Shown: piece after piece, positions 16,682 to 25,276 of the stretch
How positions within the stretch are numbered: the first letter of the stretch is position 1
Layout: every line of letters starts with the position of its first letter
Origin: Flavobacteriia bacterium
GTDB lineage: Bacteria > Bacteroidota > Bacteroidia > Flavobacteriales > Weeksellaceae
DNA: 64,000 nucleotides
Direction of reading: 5' to 3'
Assembly: GCA_015999765.1 (NCBI GenBank)
Contig: JAECQR010000004.1
Coordinates: 1 to 64,000 of the forward strand
Made by a program: the position numbers and the translations under genes
The notes under the pieces: model-generated
What the model saw: the letters and a program-made list of their open reading frames with translations, nothing else
What the model was told of the DNA's origin: nothing
The model's database searches: none

Positions 16682-19600
16682 TTACCAATAAATGGGATTT
16701 ATAAACCTTCGAAGACGTTCATATTCAGCATATTCAAGTGAGTTATCAATTTTTTGTTTAACATAATTCTTAATTGGAATTAAGTGAAGTTGAGACTTAC
16801 CCTTATTTAAAATCTCAAATATACTACGCCACTCGTTTGCTCGAATATTTCCTACGATGATATTTCCAGAGTACGACCCTCCAATTCCATTCCATGATAT
16901 TGATGAAAAATCTTCAATGTCTATATTATTTTCAAGAAACAAAAACAAGAACGTTTCAAATTGATCTGAAAAGTATTTTCTAACCAGCCGTATAATACAA
17001 TTCACAGAACTGATATTTTTTGGCCATTTTACAATCATATTTTTTAAGAATTGTAAGGCTAATTCTTTTTTAGTTCCAGATAAGTCTTGGAAAAACATAT
17101 CAAACTCATCGTCACCAATTCCAATTTGTACTGAATTAGCAATAATATCAAAGAATAATTTTTCCATATCATTCTCGTCAAGGAAATTCCAGATAAAATT
17201 TAGATTCTCCATATTTACGTTCATCAGCCTCTCGTTAAAATAAAATAGAGTAACAAATTCAAAAATGAAATTTTTATTAAAACTTAAAATTAATTTCAAC
17301 CCTTTTCTTTCATAGTCAAAATCTGTCCGCTGTTTTGATGAACCTTCTTGCATATATAGTTTCTCCACCAAATCTCTATCTGTCTCTAGCTGAGTTATAC
17401 AATGTTCAAAAAAATCATCGTCTATATAAATATCAATACCCTGAAGTTTTTTATCGTAAATAATCTTAAGAAAATCCGAGAAAATGGTTTGTGAATATGG
17501 ACCGAACTTATGAAGCCAACTAAAATTAAAATATTCTGGAGAATCTAAATATTTGGTCGTATTGTAAAATTCTTTAGTATAATAATCATTAACAGATTCA
17601 TCATTCAATTGTTCAAAAAAAGACAACCTAAACCGATTTGAATTCTTATGCTGCAAACGTTTTAAAAATTTCCACAGAACCAAACCATAATCTGAATCAT
17701 TAGCAATTAGTGAAAATACATTGTAAGGCACTGATGTATTTGTGCAAGATTTATTACGGATAAAATACTTTAACATTTCAAATCCTAAAACCTTATTCCT
17801 TTTAAATGTGTTTTCTATTATAATACAAAGGGAGTTAAAATTACTATGATTATGAGGTGACACGAGTAAGGTATTTTTGATCAGTTTACCAAACCTTCCA
17901 AATTCAGACTTATCTTTGAAAACAAAATGCGTAGTAATTTCTTTTATTTTTAATTTTCTATATTCATTATGATCAATCTTTCGATTTTTAGTTCGAAATC
18001 TCCTTGTCCACTCTACTTTTGAATAATCAACAAACTCATCATTTATAAAACGATTATATAAATGTTGATACTTTATATTTCTTGGTTTAATAAATCTTAA
18101 TGAATCCAGAAATTGTTGCACGAAATATACATCTTCGAATTTCTTTGGTTTCAATTTTTCTTCTATAAATCCCAGAATTAAAGGAAGATCTAAAGCCAAC
18201 GTTTTTTTATTTACCTCAGTATAATGCGGTTTCCAATCATTAATAATTTTTAAGACTCTCTGTGGAAATTTTGCAAACAGTTCAAACAAATAATTCCATA
18301 CTTCTATCTTCATACATTTAACCTTTTCGTTTAACGGAACCATATAGTTGTAATGAATGAATGCATTATTTTTCCGTGAAGTTTTAAAAACTCTGTTCGT
18401 ATGCTTTAAAAAAAGTGTTGCTAATCCTAAAAACGCTTCCTGGTAATGTGGAAGTTCTTCTTTTGATTTAGCAATAAGTAATTTCGATAATTCCCTTTGT
18501 TTTTCAAAATTATTATTGAATTCATCGTCGTCCTCAAAACTTGTATTTTCTTTCAGTCTTCTTATCAGTTCAGGAAATACACTTGGGCTTTTTCTGGTAT
18601 ATTCAAAGGAAAGTTCAACTGCTGCATTAAAGCTATCTTCAGCGTAAGATCTGAAGAAAGGTGTAAGTAGCGCCAATAGTTTATCATCAGCAAACACAAA
18701 ATCATTTGTGTCATAGATAGCATTATATACCGGGTTCTCAGATTCTTCTATTTGACTTACTTTTTTATAAATGCATGCTAAAGTTTCTTCACGCTTATAA
18801 AACCAAAACAACTTAATAAATCTTACAATCCTCTCATTATCATTTTGAAAGGTAAAAAAATATTGGTTAAGGTCATCTTTAATACGATCAAATACTTCTG
18901 TATAACCGAAGGTATTGTTTGAAATTATAACAGTATCTGCAAATCGATGACTGAAATCATCAAGATATCCAAACAATAATTTGTTGAATGATAACTTCTT
19001 GTCTTTTATAAAAATCTTATAAAAGAAATAGGTTGACATAACCTGCTCTGAAATTCTCACATTGTCGCCACTAATCTCGATAAGCTCACGCTTTGAAAGC
19101 TCATCCAGAGATTCTTGAAACTCATAATAGTTTAAATCGAAATTTTTCAGAAGTTGTTCTAAGAACAATTTATCATCTCTTCTAAGTGTAAAGAAAAAAG
19201 AGACTATTCCTATCGTCTTTAGCATTGCAGTGTTATCAAACATGCTAAAATCTTTTAAAAATGTTCTGAAGTAAATATCATAAAGTTGATACACCCCTCC
19301 TTTTAAAAATTCATAATGTTTTTCCCTAGCCAATTTTGCTGCCATAACAGCTAAACGGCTATTGCCGTCTGCAAGAGCTATGATTTTATTTTGATATCTG
19401 GAATGCTTTACTTGAAAGTAATCATTACTGATGATACTTTTGATTTCATCGTCTGAGAACTTAGAAAGCTCTATTATCCTAGGCTCGAAATTATCATAAA
19501 TTGTGTAAATATCAGGGAGAGCATGGTTTCTGACGGTTATAACTAATTTAATATTACCTTTTCTCTTTTCTCTAAATACATTCATTATTTGCGAGAAATT

Positions 19601-20431
19601 GAGCAATTGTCTATTAGCATCATCAATTAAAAGGATGTAATTTTTTTTGGAATTTAAATGAATTATAAGGTCTTCCCAGATATCAATATCTTTTTTAACA
19701 ATAGCATATGATCTATAATCAGGATTTTCACTTAAAAACTGATTAATTACTTCGAGTCCAAATTTTGTTTTACCAACTCCCGCAGGCCCAGATAGCACCA
19801 CAAGATCTTTTGATTCAAGAGAAATTCTTACTTGCTCTAACTCTGTCACTCTTCCTAAAAATGGATTATCCAAAGGAGTGGAAAGATTACCTGCTTTATT
19901 ATTATATTCCTCTATAAAATTATTAATAGGTAAAATTTGGCCAGTCTCAAACGGGATACCTAAAATCTCTTTTGCTATAATATGATGTTCAGTAAAAATA
20001 TCTAAGGCAAGCTTATCAAGTCCAATAAGTTCGATATCAATATTGTGCGTTCTACTAAATTCAATAACGCTTTCTTCCTGATCCACCTTTAGTTTACAAT
20101 TAAAAAATAAAATAATTTTATTTATTTTTTCATTATTAATTTTTACCACCTTAGAATCCAGACAGACTAAAATATCATCTTTTAATTTCTTAACAATTCC
20201 CTTATTGGCAACAGTGGTAAATTCAACGAAATACAAATGCCCCGATTCACTTCTAAAAAAAGTATCCGGAGTTCCTTTCACCGTTTTCTTTTTACCAACT
20301 TGACTCCCTGTTCTATTAATGCTTTGAACTTGATTATCTCTTAAATTCAAATAAACATCACATAGGTTTTGAAATTCAGCATCATTGATACTTACCAATT
20401 TTTGTTCTATTATCTGTAATCTACCACTCAT
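16682..20431 (-). CDS. STAND NTPase with N-terminal nuclease-like domain (Avs-like)
   Basis: This 1249-aa protein has three parts. Residues 1-150 resemble a PD-(D/E)xK fold (acidic helix INDAEFQNLCDVYL, then GTPD with D56 and YFVEFTT with E70), although the usual Lys after Glu is replaced by Thr. A STAND/P-loop ATPase follows with Walker A GPAGVGKTK (K221), Walker B YILLIDDAN (D270/D271) and a sensor strand KLVITVRN. The last ~800 aa form a helical solenoid likely to recognise a trigger. The architecture matches Avs-like antiviral STAND proteins, where ligand binding activates the effector. I choose the ATG at 20431 because the -7 box (TATATTTG) lies over the upstream GTG at 20449. It is divergent from ietA, with a shared palindrome between. 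Confidence 0.75.
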   Translation of the reverse strand: MSGRLQIIEQKLVSINDAEFQNLCDVYLNLRDNQVQSINRTGSQVGKKKTVKGTPDTFFRSESGHLYFVEFTTVANKGIVKKLKDDILVCLDSKVVKINNEKINKIILFFNCKLKVDQEESVIEFSRTHNIDIELIGLDKLALDIFTEHHIIAKEILGIPFETGQILPINNFIEEYNNKAGNLSTPLDNPFLGRVTELEQVRISLESKDLVVLSGPAGVGKTKFGLEVINQFLSENPDYRSYAIVKKDIDIWEDLIIHLNSKKNYILLIDDANRQLLNFSQIMNVFREKRKGNIKLVITVRNHALPDIYTIYDNFEPRIIELSKFSDDEIKSIISNDYFQVKHSRYQNKIIALADGNSRLAVMAAKLAREKHYEFLKGGVYQLYDIYFRTFLKDFSMFDNTAMLKTIGIVSFFFTLRRDDKLFLEQLLKNFDLNYYEFQESLDELSKRELIEISGDNVRISEQVMSTYFFYKIFIKDKKLSFNKLLFGYLDDFSHRFADTVIISNNTFGYTEVFDRIKDDLNQYFFTFQNDNERIVRFIKLFWFYKREETLACIYKKVSQIEESENPVYNAIYDTNDFVFADDKLLALLTPFFRSYAEDSFNAAVELSFEYTRKSPSVFPELIRRLKENTSFEDDDEFNNNFEKQRELSKLLIAKSKEELPHYQEAFLGLATLFLKHTNRVFKTSRKNNAFIHYNYMVPLNEKVKCMKIEVWNYLFELFAKFPQRVLKIINDWKPHYTEVNKKTLALDLPLILGFIEEKLKPKKFEDVYFVQQFLDSLRFIKPRNIKYQHLYNRFINDEFVDYSKVEWTRRFRTKNRKIDHNEYRKLKIKEITTHFVFKDKSEFGRFGKLIKNTLLVSPHNHSNFNSLCIIIENTFKRNKVLGFEMLKYFIRNKSCTNTSVPYNVFSLIANDSDYGLVLWKFLKRLQHKNSNRFRLSFFEQLNDESVNDYYTKEFYNTTKYLDSPEYFNFSWLHKFGPYSQTIFSDFLKIIYDKKLQGIDIYIDDDFFEHCITQLETDRDLVEKLYMQEGSSKQRTDFDYERKGLKLILSFNKNFIFEFVTLFYFNERLMNVNMENLNFIWNFLDENDMEKLFFDIIANSVQIGIGDDEFDMFFQDLSGTKKELALQFLKNMIVKWPKNISSVNCIIRLVRKYFSDQFETFLFLFLENNIDIEDFSSISWNGIGGSYSGNIIVGNIRANEWRSIFEILNKGKSQLHLIPIKNYVKQKIDNSLEYAEYERLRRFINPIYW

Positions 20432-20448
20432 TTGCACAATATTTACCA

Positions 20449-20538
20449 CAAATATAACGAATTAACGTTAAATAATAACACTAAATGTAAAATATTTTAC
20501 ATTTATAATATTTTATATTACAATAAACATTACATTTG
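20449..20538. promoter_or_regulatory. Symmetric divergent promoter with 24-bp palindrome
   Basis: A perfect palindrome at 20482-20505 (half-site TAAATGTAAAAT) is centred at 20493.5. A Bacteroidetes -7 box TATATTTG reads leftward at 20456-20449 and TACATTTG reads rightward at 20531-20538; the midpoint between their outer ends is also 20493.5. Predicted start sites near 20446 and 20541 leave ~15-nt leaders to the ATGs at 20431 and 20557. TAACACTAAA occurs twice, near 20476 and 20540. A dimeric regulator bound at the centre would control both sides equally. Confidence 0.7.
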
Positions 20539-20556
20539 TAACACTAAAACTAAAAA

Positions 20557-21645
20557 ATGTACACAGAGATTTTAAGAATAATAGAAGGAGGATTAAACAG
20601 GGATATTAAAAAAATAACAAATTATTCGAAGATTCTTGCTGAAAAATTAGAAAAAGATGGAGATGGAAAATTGGCAAAATTAATTATTAATACACTGGAT
20701 AATAAGCCTTCTTCAATGGTATCAATGGATTCTTTGCTTTCGAGTCCGGTCGATCAGGAAAGCCGTATGAGTATTGTTGATATTTCAATGCCAATTAAAA
20801 ACGATGGAGAGGTAATTCTTCCACCAGGCATCGCTAATAAAGTTGAAGATTATGTTAACTTATATCGTCATCAAAATGAGCTTATAAAGAATGGTCTTGA
20901 AATTTCGAATTCTCTATTACTATATGGAATTCCAGGAGGTGGAAAAACGACGATTGCTAAATATATTTCATATAAAACAGGACTTCCTTTAATCACGGCT
21001 CGTTTTGATGCTATTGTATCATCTCTTTTGGGTAATACCTCAAAAAATATCCGTAAAATTTTTGAATATGCGGATGAAAAACCATGTATCCTTTTCTTAG
21101 ATGAGTTTGATGCCATAGCTAAGGCGAGAGACGATCAATACGAATTAGGAGAACTTAAAAGGGTTATAAACAGCTTACTTCAGAACATTGATAATTTTTC
21201 AAAATCCAATCTACTTATTGCCGCTACAAATCATTCGGAACTTTTAGATAAAGCAATTTGGAGAAGATTTAATACAATCATTGAGGTTGGACTTCCGAAT
21301 CAAAATGAAATACAGGGGCTTATAGAAAAGTTCATTCAAGGATCGGCAAACGATTTTTTGAACGACGAAAAAAAACTGGGTAGGATTCTTCAAAACTTGG
21401 AAGGGAAGACACCGTCGTTTATCAAAACTTTATTCAATAATATTCTTGCTCAAAAAATCATTAGAAACAAAGAAATGCTTTCGTACGAAGATGTTCTTGT
21501 AGAAATTTTCGAAACTAATAACAAAGATTATAAGCCTGAAGACCTTATCATATTTTTAAATGAAAGTGGTATAACTCAGGAGCGCATAACACAAATAATG
21601 AACATATCGATCAGACAAGTCAGAAATAATTTAAAAACAAAATAG
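20557..21645 (+). CDS. ietA: AAA ATPase of an IetAS-type defence pair
   Basis: This 362-aa protein has an N-terminal helical region of about 90 aa, then a classical AAA module. Walker A is YGIPGGGKTT (K130), Walker B is CILFLDEFDAIA, sensor 1 is LIAATNHSELLDKA, and WRRF supplies arginines of the arginine-finger region. The C-terminus (QERITQIMNISIRQVRNNL) looks like a small helix-turn-helix. It is followed 9 bp later by a subtilisin-like protease. An AAA ATPase plus S8 protease pair is the composition of IetAS, known first from Agrobacterium plasmid incompatibility and later as an anti-phage system. The symbol is given by architecture, not by alignment. Confidence 0.75.
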   Translation: MYTEILRIIEGGLNRDIKKITNYSKILAEKLEKDGDGKLAKLIINTLDNKPSSMVSMDSLLSSPVDQESRMSIVDISMPIKNDGEVILPPGIANKVEDYVNLYRHQNELIKNGLEISNSLLLYGIPGGGKTTIAKYISYKTGLPLITARFDAIVSSLLGNTSKNIRKIFEYADEKPCILFLDEFDAIAKARDDQYELGELKRVINSLLQNIDNFSKSNLLIAATNHSELLDKAIWRRFNTIIEVGLPNQNEIQGLIEKFIQGSANDFLNDEKKLGRILQNLEGKTPSFIKTLFNNILAQKIIRNKEMLSYEDVLVEIFETNNKDYKPEDLIIFLNESGITQERITQIMNISIRQVRNNLKTK

Positions 21646-21654
21646 ACATAAATC

Positions 21655-24021
21655 ATGGAAAGGAATTTACCAATAAAATTTTTTCAAAAACGAATTAATG
21701 ACGAAAGAAACACTGAAGGCGGTGGAAACCAAGATCCACCAAAATGGTTTGATGAAACTGTCGTTCCCGGCAAGGCACAGCAATTTATTGATACGCTAAG
21801 TGATGTTTCTCAGAAAATATCAGCGAAACAACGCAATGACAATTACATTCCTAATGTTATCAAGTTAAAAGTTAATCAAGATGCATTAGCAAAAACTTAC
21901 CGTAAAGAAATTCGTCAGATTTTTAATACTCAAAAAATGAATGTGATTGGCTTGAGTCAAAATGACGAAGTTTTAGTAAAAATTGAGAGTGCAGAAGAAG
22001 TAAATAAAATCACAAAAAAACTAGCACAAGGTTTAAAACAATCAGCAAAGCAAGGAGTAAAATTAGGTATTGCTGCTATTGATGATGTTGAAGAGCATTA
22101 TCCAGAAATCAGTATTGATATTGAGACATTTGAAGAAGCTGAAGAGCTTAAAGTAAAATTATTCAACTATGGTGATCCGGAACTAAACACAATAGCCATA
22201 AGAGCTTTTGAAAAATTCTGTATAGATAGAGATATTGATTATAGCAGAACATTATATTCTGCAGATTTAAATATTTTCAAAATCAGCCACGCAACGCTTG
22301 ATACTGTTGAGGAGTTAAAAGATTTTGACGGTGTTCAACTTATTTCGGAAATGCCAAGATATTATGTTACTTTGGACGAGTTAGATGGCGACGGCCAGAT
22401 AAATATTAAAATGCCAGAAGCAGGAAAGGAATATCCTACTATAGGAATTCTTGATAGTGGTATTGCAAAAATACCCCATTTATCTCCGTGGCTACTGGAG
22501 GATAATTTCACAAAATATCATGAAGATGACGTTGATAAAGGTCACGGAACCGCTGTATCGGGAGTTCTGCTATATGGTGATGAGCTAGAGGAAGAAAATT
22601 ATACTGGTTTTCAAGGTGCAAAGCTTTTTGAAGCCATTGTATTTCCAAACAATACTACTCAAGGAGTTTCAGAAGAAGAATTGATAGAAAATATACGTGA
22701 AGCAATTAGCGAAAATGACCACATTAACATATGGAATTTATCATTAGGAACTAACAAAGAGGCCGACGAAATTGAATTTTCAGACTTTGGAAAAGCTTTG
22801 GATGAAATTCAGGAACAGCACAATGTTTTGATTTGCAAATCAGCTGGTAATTGCGGAAATTTTCAAAAAAATAGTCCAAGAAGCAGAATATCACAATCTG
22901 CAGATACAATCAGAGGTCTGGTTGTGGGATCTATTGCAAAAAGTAAAAACTCAACAGATTTATCAGAAAAAAATCATTCATCACCTTTTTCCAGAATTGG
23001 ACCTGGTCCATCTTTTTTAATAAAACCTGAAATTTCGCATTTCGGAGGCAACGTAGGACTAGATCAAAATAATAAATTAATACTGAATCCTGTTTACACT
23101 TTTTCAAAAACTGGTGACAGAAAAGGTGTTGTGGGAACAAGTTTTTCAACTCCAAGGATTTCTTCAATTGTCTCAGGTCTTGATCATTTGTTAAATGAAG
23201 GTTTTAACCCTCTTCTATTAAAAGCTTTAACAATTCACTCTGCCAAGTATCCTGTAGAATTAAAAATTGCTATTGATGAGAAGTTAAAACATGTTGGGTT
23301 TGGTGTACCCTCTAATATTCAGGATATACTTTTCAACCAGCCAAATGAAATTACTTTAATACTTCAGGATAATTTAGAAAAAGGTAATTTTATAGAAATT
23401 CTTGATTTCCCGTATCCTCAGTCGATGGTTGACGAAGATGGTTATTTTCACGGAGAAATTTGTGTAACCCTCGTAACCTCTCCAATTCTTGATTCGGCAA
23501 ATGGTGCAGAATATTGCCAGTCAAATATTGAAGTTTTGCTGGGAACATATGATGAAAAGACTGACAGAGACACATCAAAACGTGGAATTATAAATCCTAT
23601 AGGCAAAGATGGCGCAAAGAATCTTTTATCTCATAGCCTCTATAGTAAATCGGCAATCAAGAATACTGAAAGCCCGTACACCAAAGAACGAGTTTTGGTA
23701 GCTTATGGAGATAAATTCCAGCCTGTAAAAAAATGGTCGGTTAATTTGGACGAATTTACAGCATCAAATAAAGAAAAATTTCTGAAAAACCCTAAAAATT
23801 GGTATCTTAAAGTGGAAGGTCTTTTTAGAGATTTTATCGAAACAAAAGCCGATATGCAGAGAATAACTCCAAGCCAAGAATTCTGTCTTATTATCACAAT
23901 AAAAGATACAAGAAATGAAAGTCACATCTACAATGAAGTTACACAACTATTGGATAGCTACAACTTCGTTCATCAGAATGTTCGATTAAAAGAAAACGTA
24001 AGAGTTCAGCTTAGAAGTTAG
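21655..24021 (+). CDS. ietS: Subtilisin-like (S8) serine protease of an IetAS-type pair
   Basis: This 788-aa protein is cytoplasmic (no signal peptide). The first ~255 aa are a non-catalytic N-terminal region. The S8 domain follows with catalytic Asp267 (TIGILDSGIAK), His297 (KGHGTAVSGV), oxyanion Asn in CKSAGNCGN and Ser496 (VGTSFSTPRIS). A C-terminal domain of about 250 aa is probably beta-rich. The gene is in one operon with the AAA ATPase and ends at a terminator. In the known IetAS system both genes are needed for phage protection; substrate and trigger are unknown. The triad is intact, so an active protease is expected. Confidence 0.8.
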   Translation: MERNLPIKFFQKRINDERNTEGGGNQDPPKWFDETVVPGKAQQFIDTLSDVSQKISAKQRNDNYIPNVIKLKVNQDALAKTYRKEIRQIFNTQKMNVIGLSQNDEVLVKIESAEEVNKITKKLAQGLKQSAKQGVKLGIAAIDDVEEHYPEISIDIETFEEAEELKVKLFNYGDPELNTIAIRAFEKFCIDRDIDYSRTLYSADLNIFKISHATLDTVEELKDFDGVQLISEMPRYYVTLDELDGDGQINIKMPEAGKEYPTIGILDSGIAKIPHLSPWLLEDNFTKYHEDDVDKGHGTAVSGVLLYGDELEEENYTGFQGAKLFEAIVFPNNTTQGVSEEELIENIREAISENDHINIWNLSLGTNKEADEIEFSDFGKALDEIQEQHNVLICKSAGNCGNFQKNSPRSRISQSADTIRGLVVGSIAKSKNSTDLSEKNHSSPFSRIGPGPSFLIKPEISHFGGNVGLDQNNKLILNPVYTFSKTGDRKGVVGTSFSTPRISSIVSGLDHLLNEGFNPLLLKALTIHSAKYPVELKIAIDEKLKHVGFGVPSNIQDILFNQPNEITLILQDNLEKGNFIEILDFPYPQSMVDEDGYFHGEICVTLVTSPILDSANGAEYCQSNIEVLLGTYDEKTDRDTSKRGIINPIGKDGAKNLLSHSLYSKSAIKNTESPYTKERVLVAYGDKFQPVKKWSVNLDEFTASNKEKFLKNPKNWYLKVEGLFRDFIETKADMQRITPSQEFCLIITIKDTRNESHIYNEVTQLLDSYNFVHQNVRLKENVRVQLRS

Positions 24022-24041
24022 AATGCAGCTTACACCTTGAA

Positions 24042-24076
24042 AAAGAGCTACTATTGCTAGATGGTAGCTCTTTTTT
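24042..24076 (+). terminator. Terminator of the ietAS operon
   Basis: The stem AAAGAGCTAC / GTAGCTCTTT, with an inner CTA/TAG pairing, is followed by T6. It lies 21 bp after the ietS stop and separates ietAS from the next gene. Confidence 0.85.
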
Positions 24077-24199
24077 GATAAAGAAAAATTAAATTTTCAC
24101 TTTATACGGTAGAAGTTTGTTCTTGAGAAGGGAAATTGTTACTTTCTGTAATATAATATTTTATTTCTTTTTGTATTTTAGTTAAAACTAAGAAAACCC

Positions 24200-25210
24200 A
24201 TGAAAATAAATTTAGAAAAGATTTCAATTGAAGTTGAAGATAAAAAACTAGATATTAAAATCAATGATGGTATTGAATTACCCAAAAGTTTATATAAATA
24301 TTATTCATTATCCTACAGAGCTGTAGAGTCACTCGAAAACCATACTGTACACTTTGGTCATGCCTTTTCGATGAATGACTTAATGGATGGTAACTTTCTT
24401 TTGTGGGATTTTAATCGGTTTTTAGATACATTTATGTACGAAATGCAAATTCCTCAAATAGCAAGAGTTGATCTGCATGCTGACCTTATAAAAAAATTAT
24501 CGGATGAGTTTCTTAAATATCTTGGATATTTTTGTCTTTGCGAAAACTATATGAATGACTTATTGTGGTCACACTATACTGCTGAGCGGGGATACTGCCT
24601 GGAATTTGACAGAGAAAAACTACTTGACAATTTTAAAGAACATCAAAATTACTTCTTTCCTATAAATTACAGCGATCTTAAAAAAATCGACTTTCAAGAA
24701 TATAGTGATAGAATAGTTGTAGGAAATAAAGTTAGCGTTGGAGCCAACATACCGTTATTCTACAGTTTAGCTAATAAAGAGAAATTTTGGAGTTACGAAA
24801 GAGAATGGAGATTAGTTATTAGAGATGAAAGATTTTCAGCTATTGTAAATCCGCAGGTAATAATTTCAGATGAAGAAAAGAAAATTCAAAACCAAAACTT
24901 ACACTCAAGAAATCTTAAAATCGAACTAGATTCAATAAACAAAGTTATATTGGCTACGCTCTTTTTCAATAATGATAGATTCAATAATATTGAAAAAATT
25001 GACAATACTTCATTTCGATTACAGTTTACAGAGAATAAAGAAAAAATAGATCTACAAAAATTTTTAACCATTCTTAAGAATGAGTTTCCGGATAAAATAT
25101 TTCAGGTCGAAAAAGTTGTTGGCGATAAAATTTCTAGAGAAATTAAATATAAATTAGATATATTGGACGTTAGCAATGAATTCGTCGACATCAGGTATAA
25201 TAATTGTTAA
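24200..25210 (+). CDS. DUF2971 domain protein
   Basis: This 336-aa protein has the pattern of DUF2971: an N-terminal LPKSLYKYYSLS, a FGHAFSMNDLMDG segment, the core CLCENYMNDLLWSHYTAERGYCLEFD, and KEKFWSYEREWRLVI. DUF2971 proteins have no assigned biochemical role in my knowledge and are frequent on mobile elements. The conserved W-S-H-Y and E-R-E-W-R residues suggest an enzyme active site, but this is inference. It has its own promoter region after the ietAS terminator and converges on the next gene, so it may be a separate unit. Confidence 0.75.
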   Translation: MKINLEKISIEVEDKKLDIKINDGIELPKSLYKYYSLSYRAVESLENHTVHFGHAFSMNDLMDGNFLLWDFNRFLDTFMYEMQIPQIARVDLHADLIKKLSDEFLKYLGYFCLCENYMNDLLWSHYTAERGYCLEFDREKLLDNFKEHQNYFFPINYSDLKKIDFQEYSDRIVVGNKVSVGANIPLFYSLANKEKFWSYEREWRLVIRDERFSAIVNPQVIISDEEKKIQNQNLHSRNLKIELDSINKVILATLFFNNDRFNNIEKIDNTSFRLQFTENKEKIDLQKFLTILKNEFPDKIFQVEKVVGDKISREIKYKLDILDVSNEFVDIRYNNC

Positions 25211-25214
25211 AAAT

Positions 25215-25252
25215 AAAGATTACCAATCCATAACAAATTGGTAATCTTTATA
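25215..25252. terminator. Bidirectional terminator between converging genes
   Basis: A 13-bp perfect stem (AAAGATTACCAAT / ATTGGTAATCTTT) lies between the DUF2971 gene and the NACHT ATPase gene. A/T-rich flanks suit both directions. Confidence 0.85.
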
Positions 25253-25276
25253 ATTCTAGAAGGTATAATTTTAAAT

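Noticed and set aside
20524-20537. Third copy of the attachment-like motif (TAAACATTACATTT) inside the island
   Set aside because: It contains the -7 box TACATTTG of ietA, so promoter function explains it; the match stops before the ACAGCG half of the att repeat.
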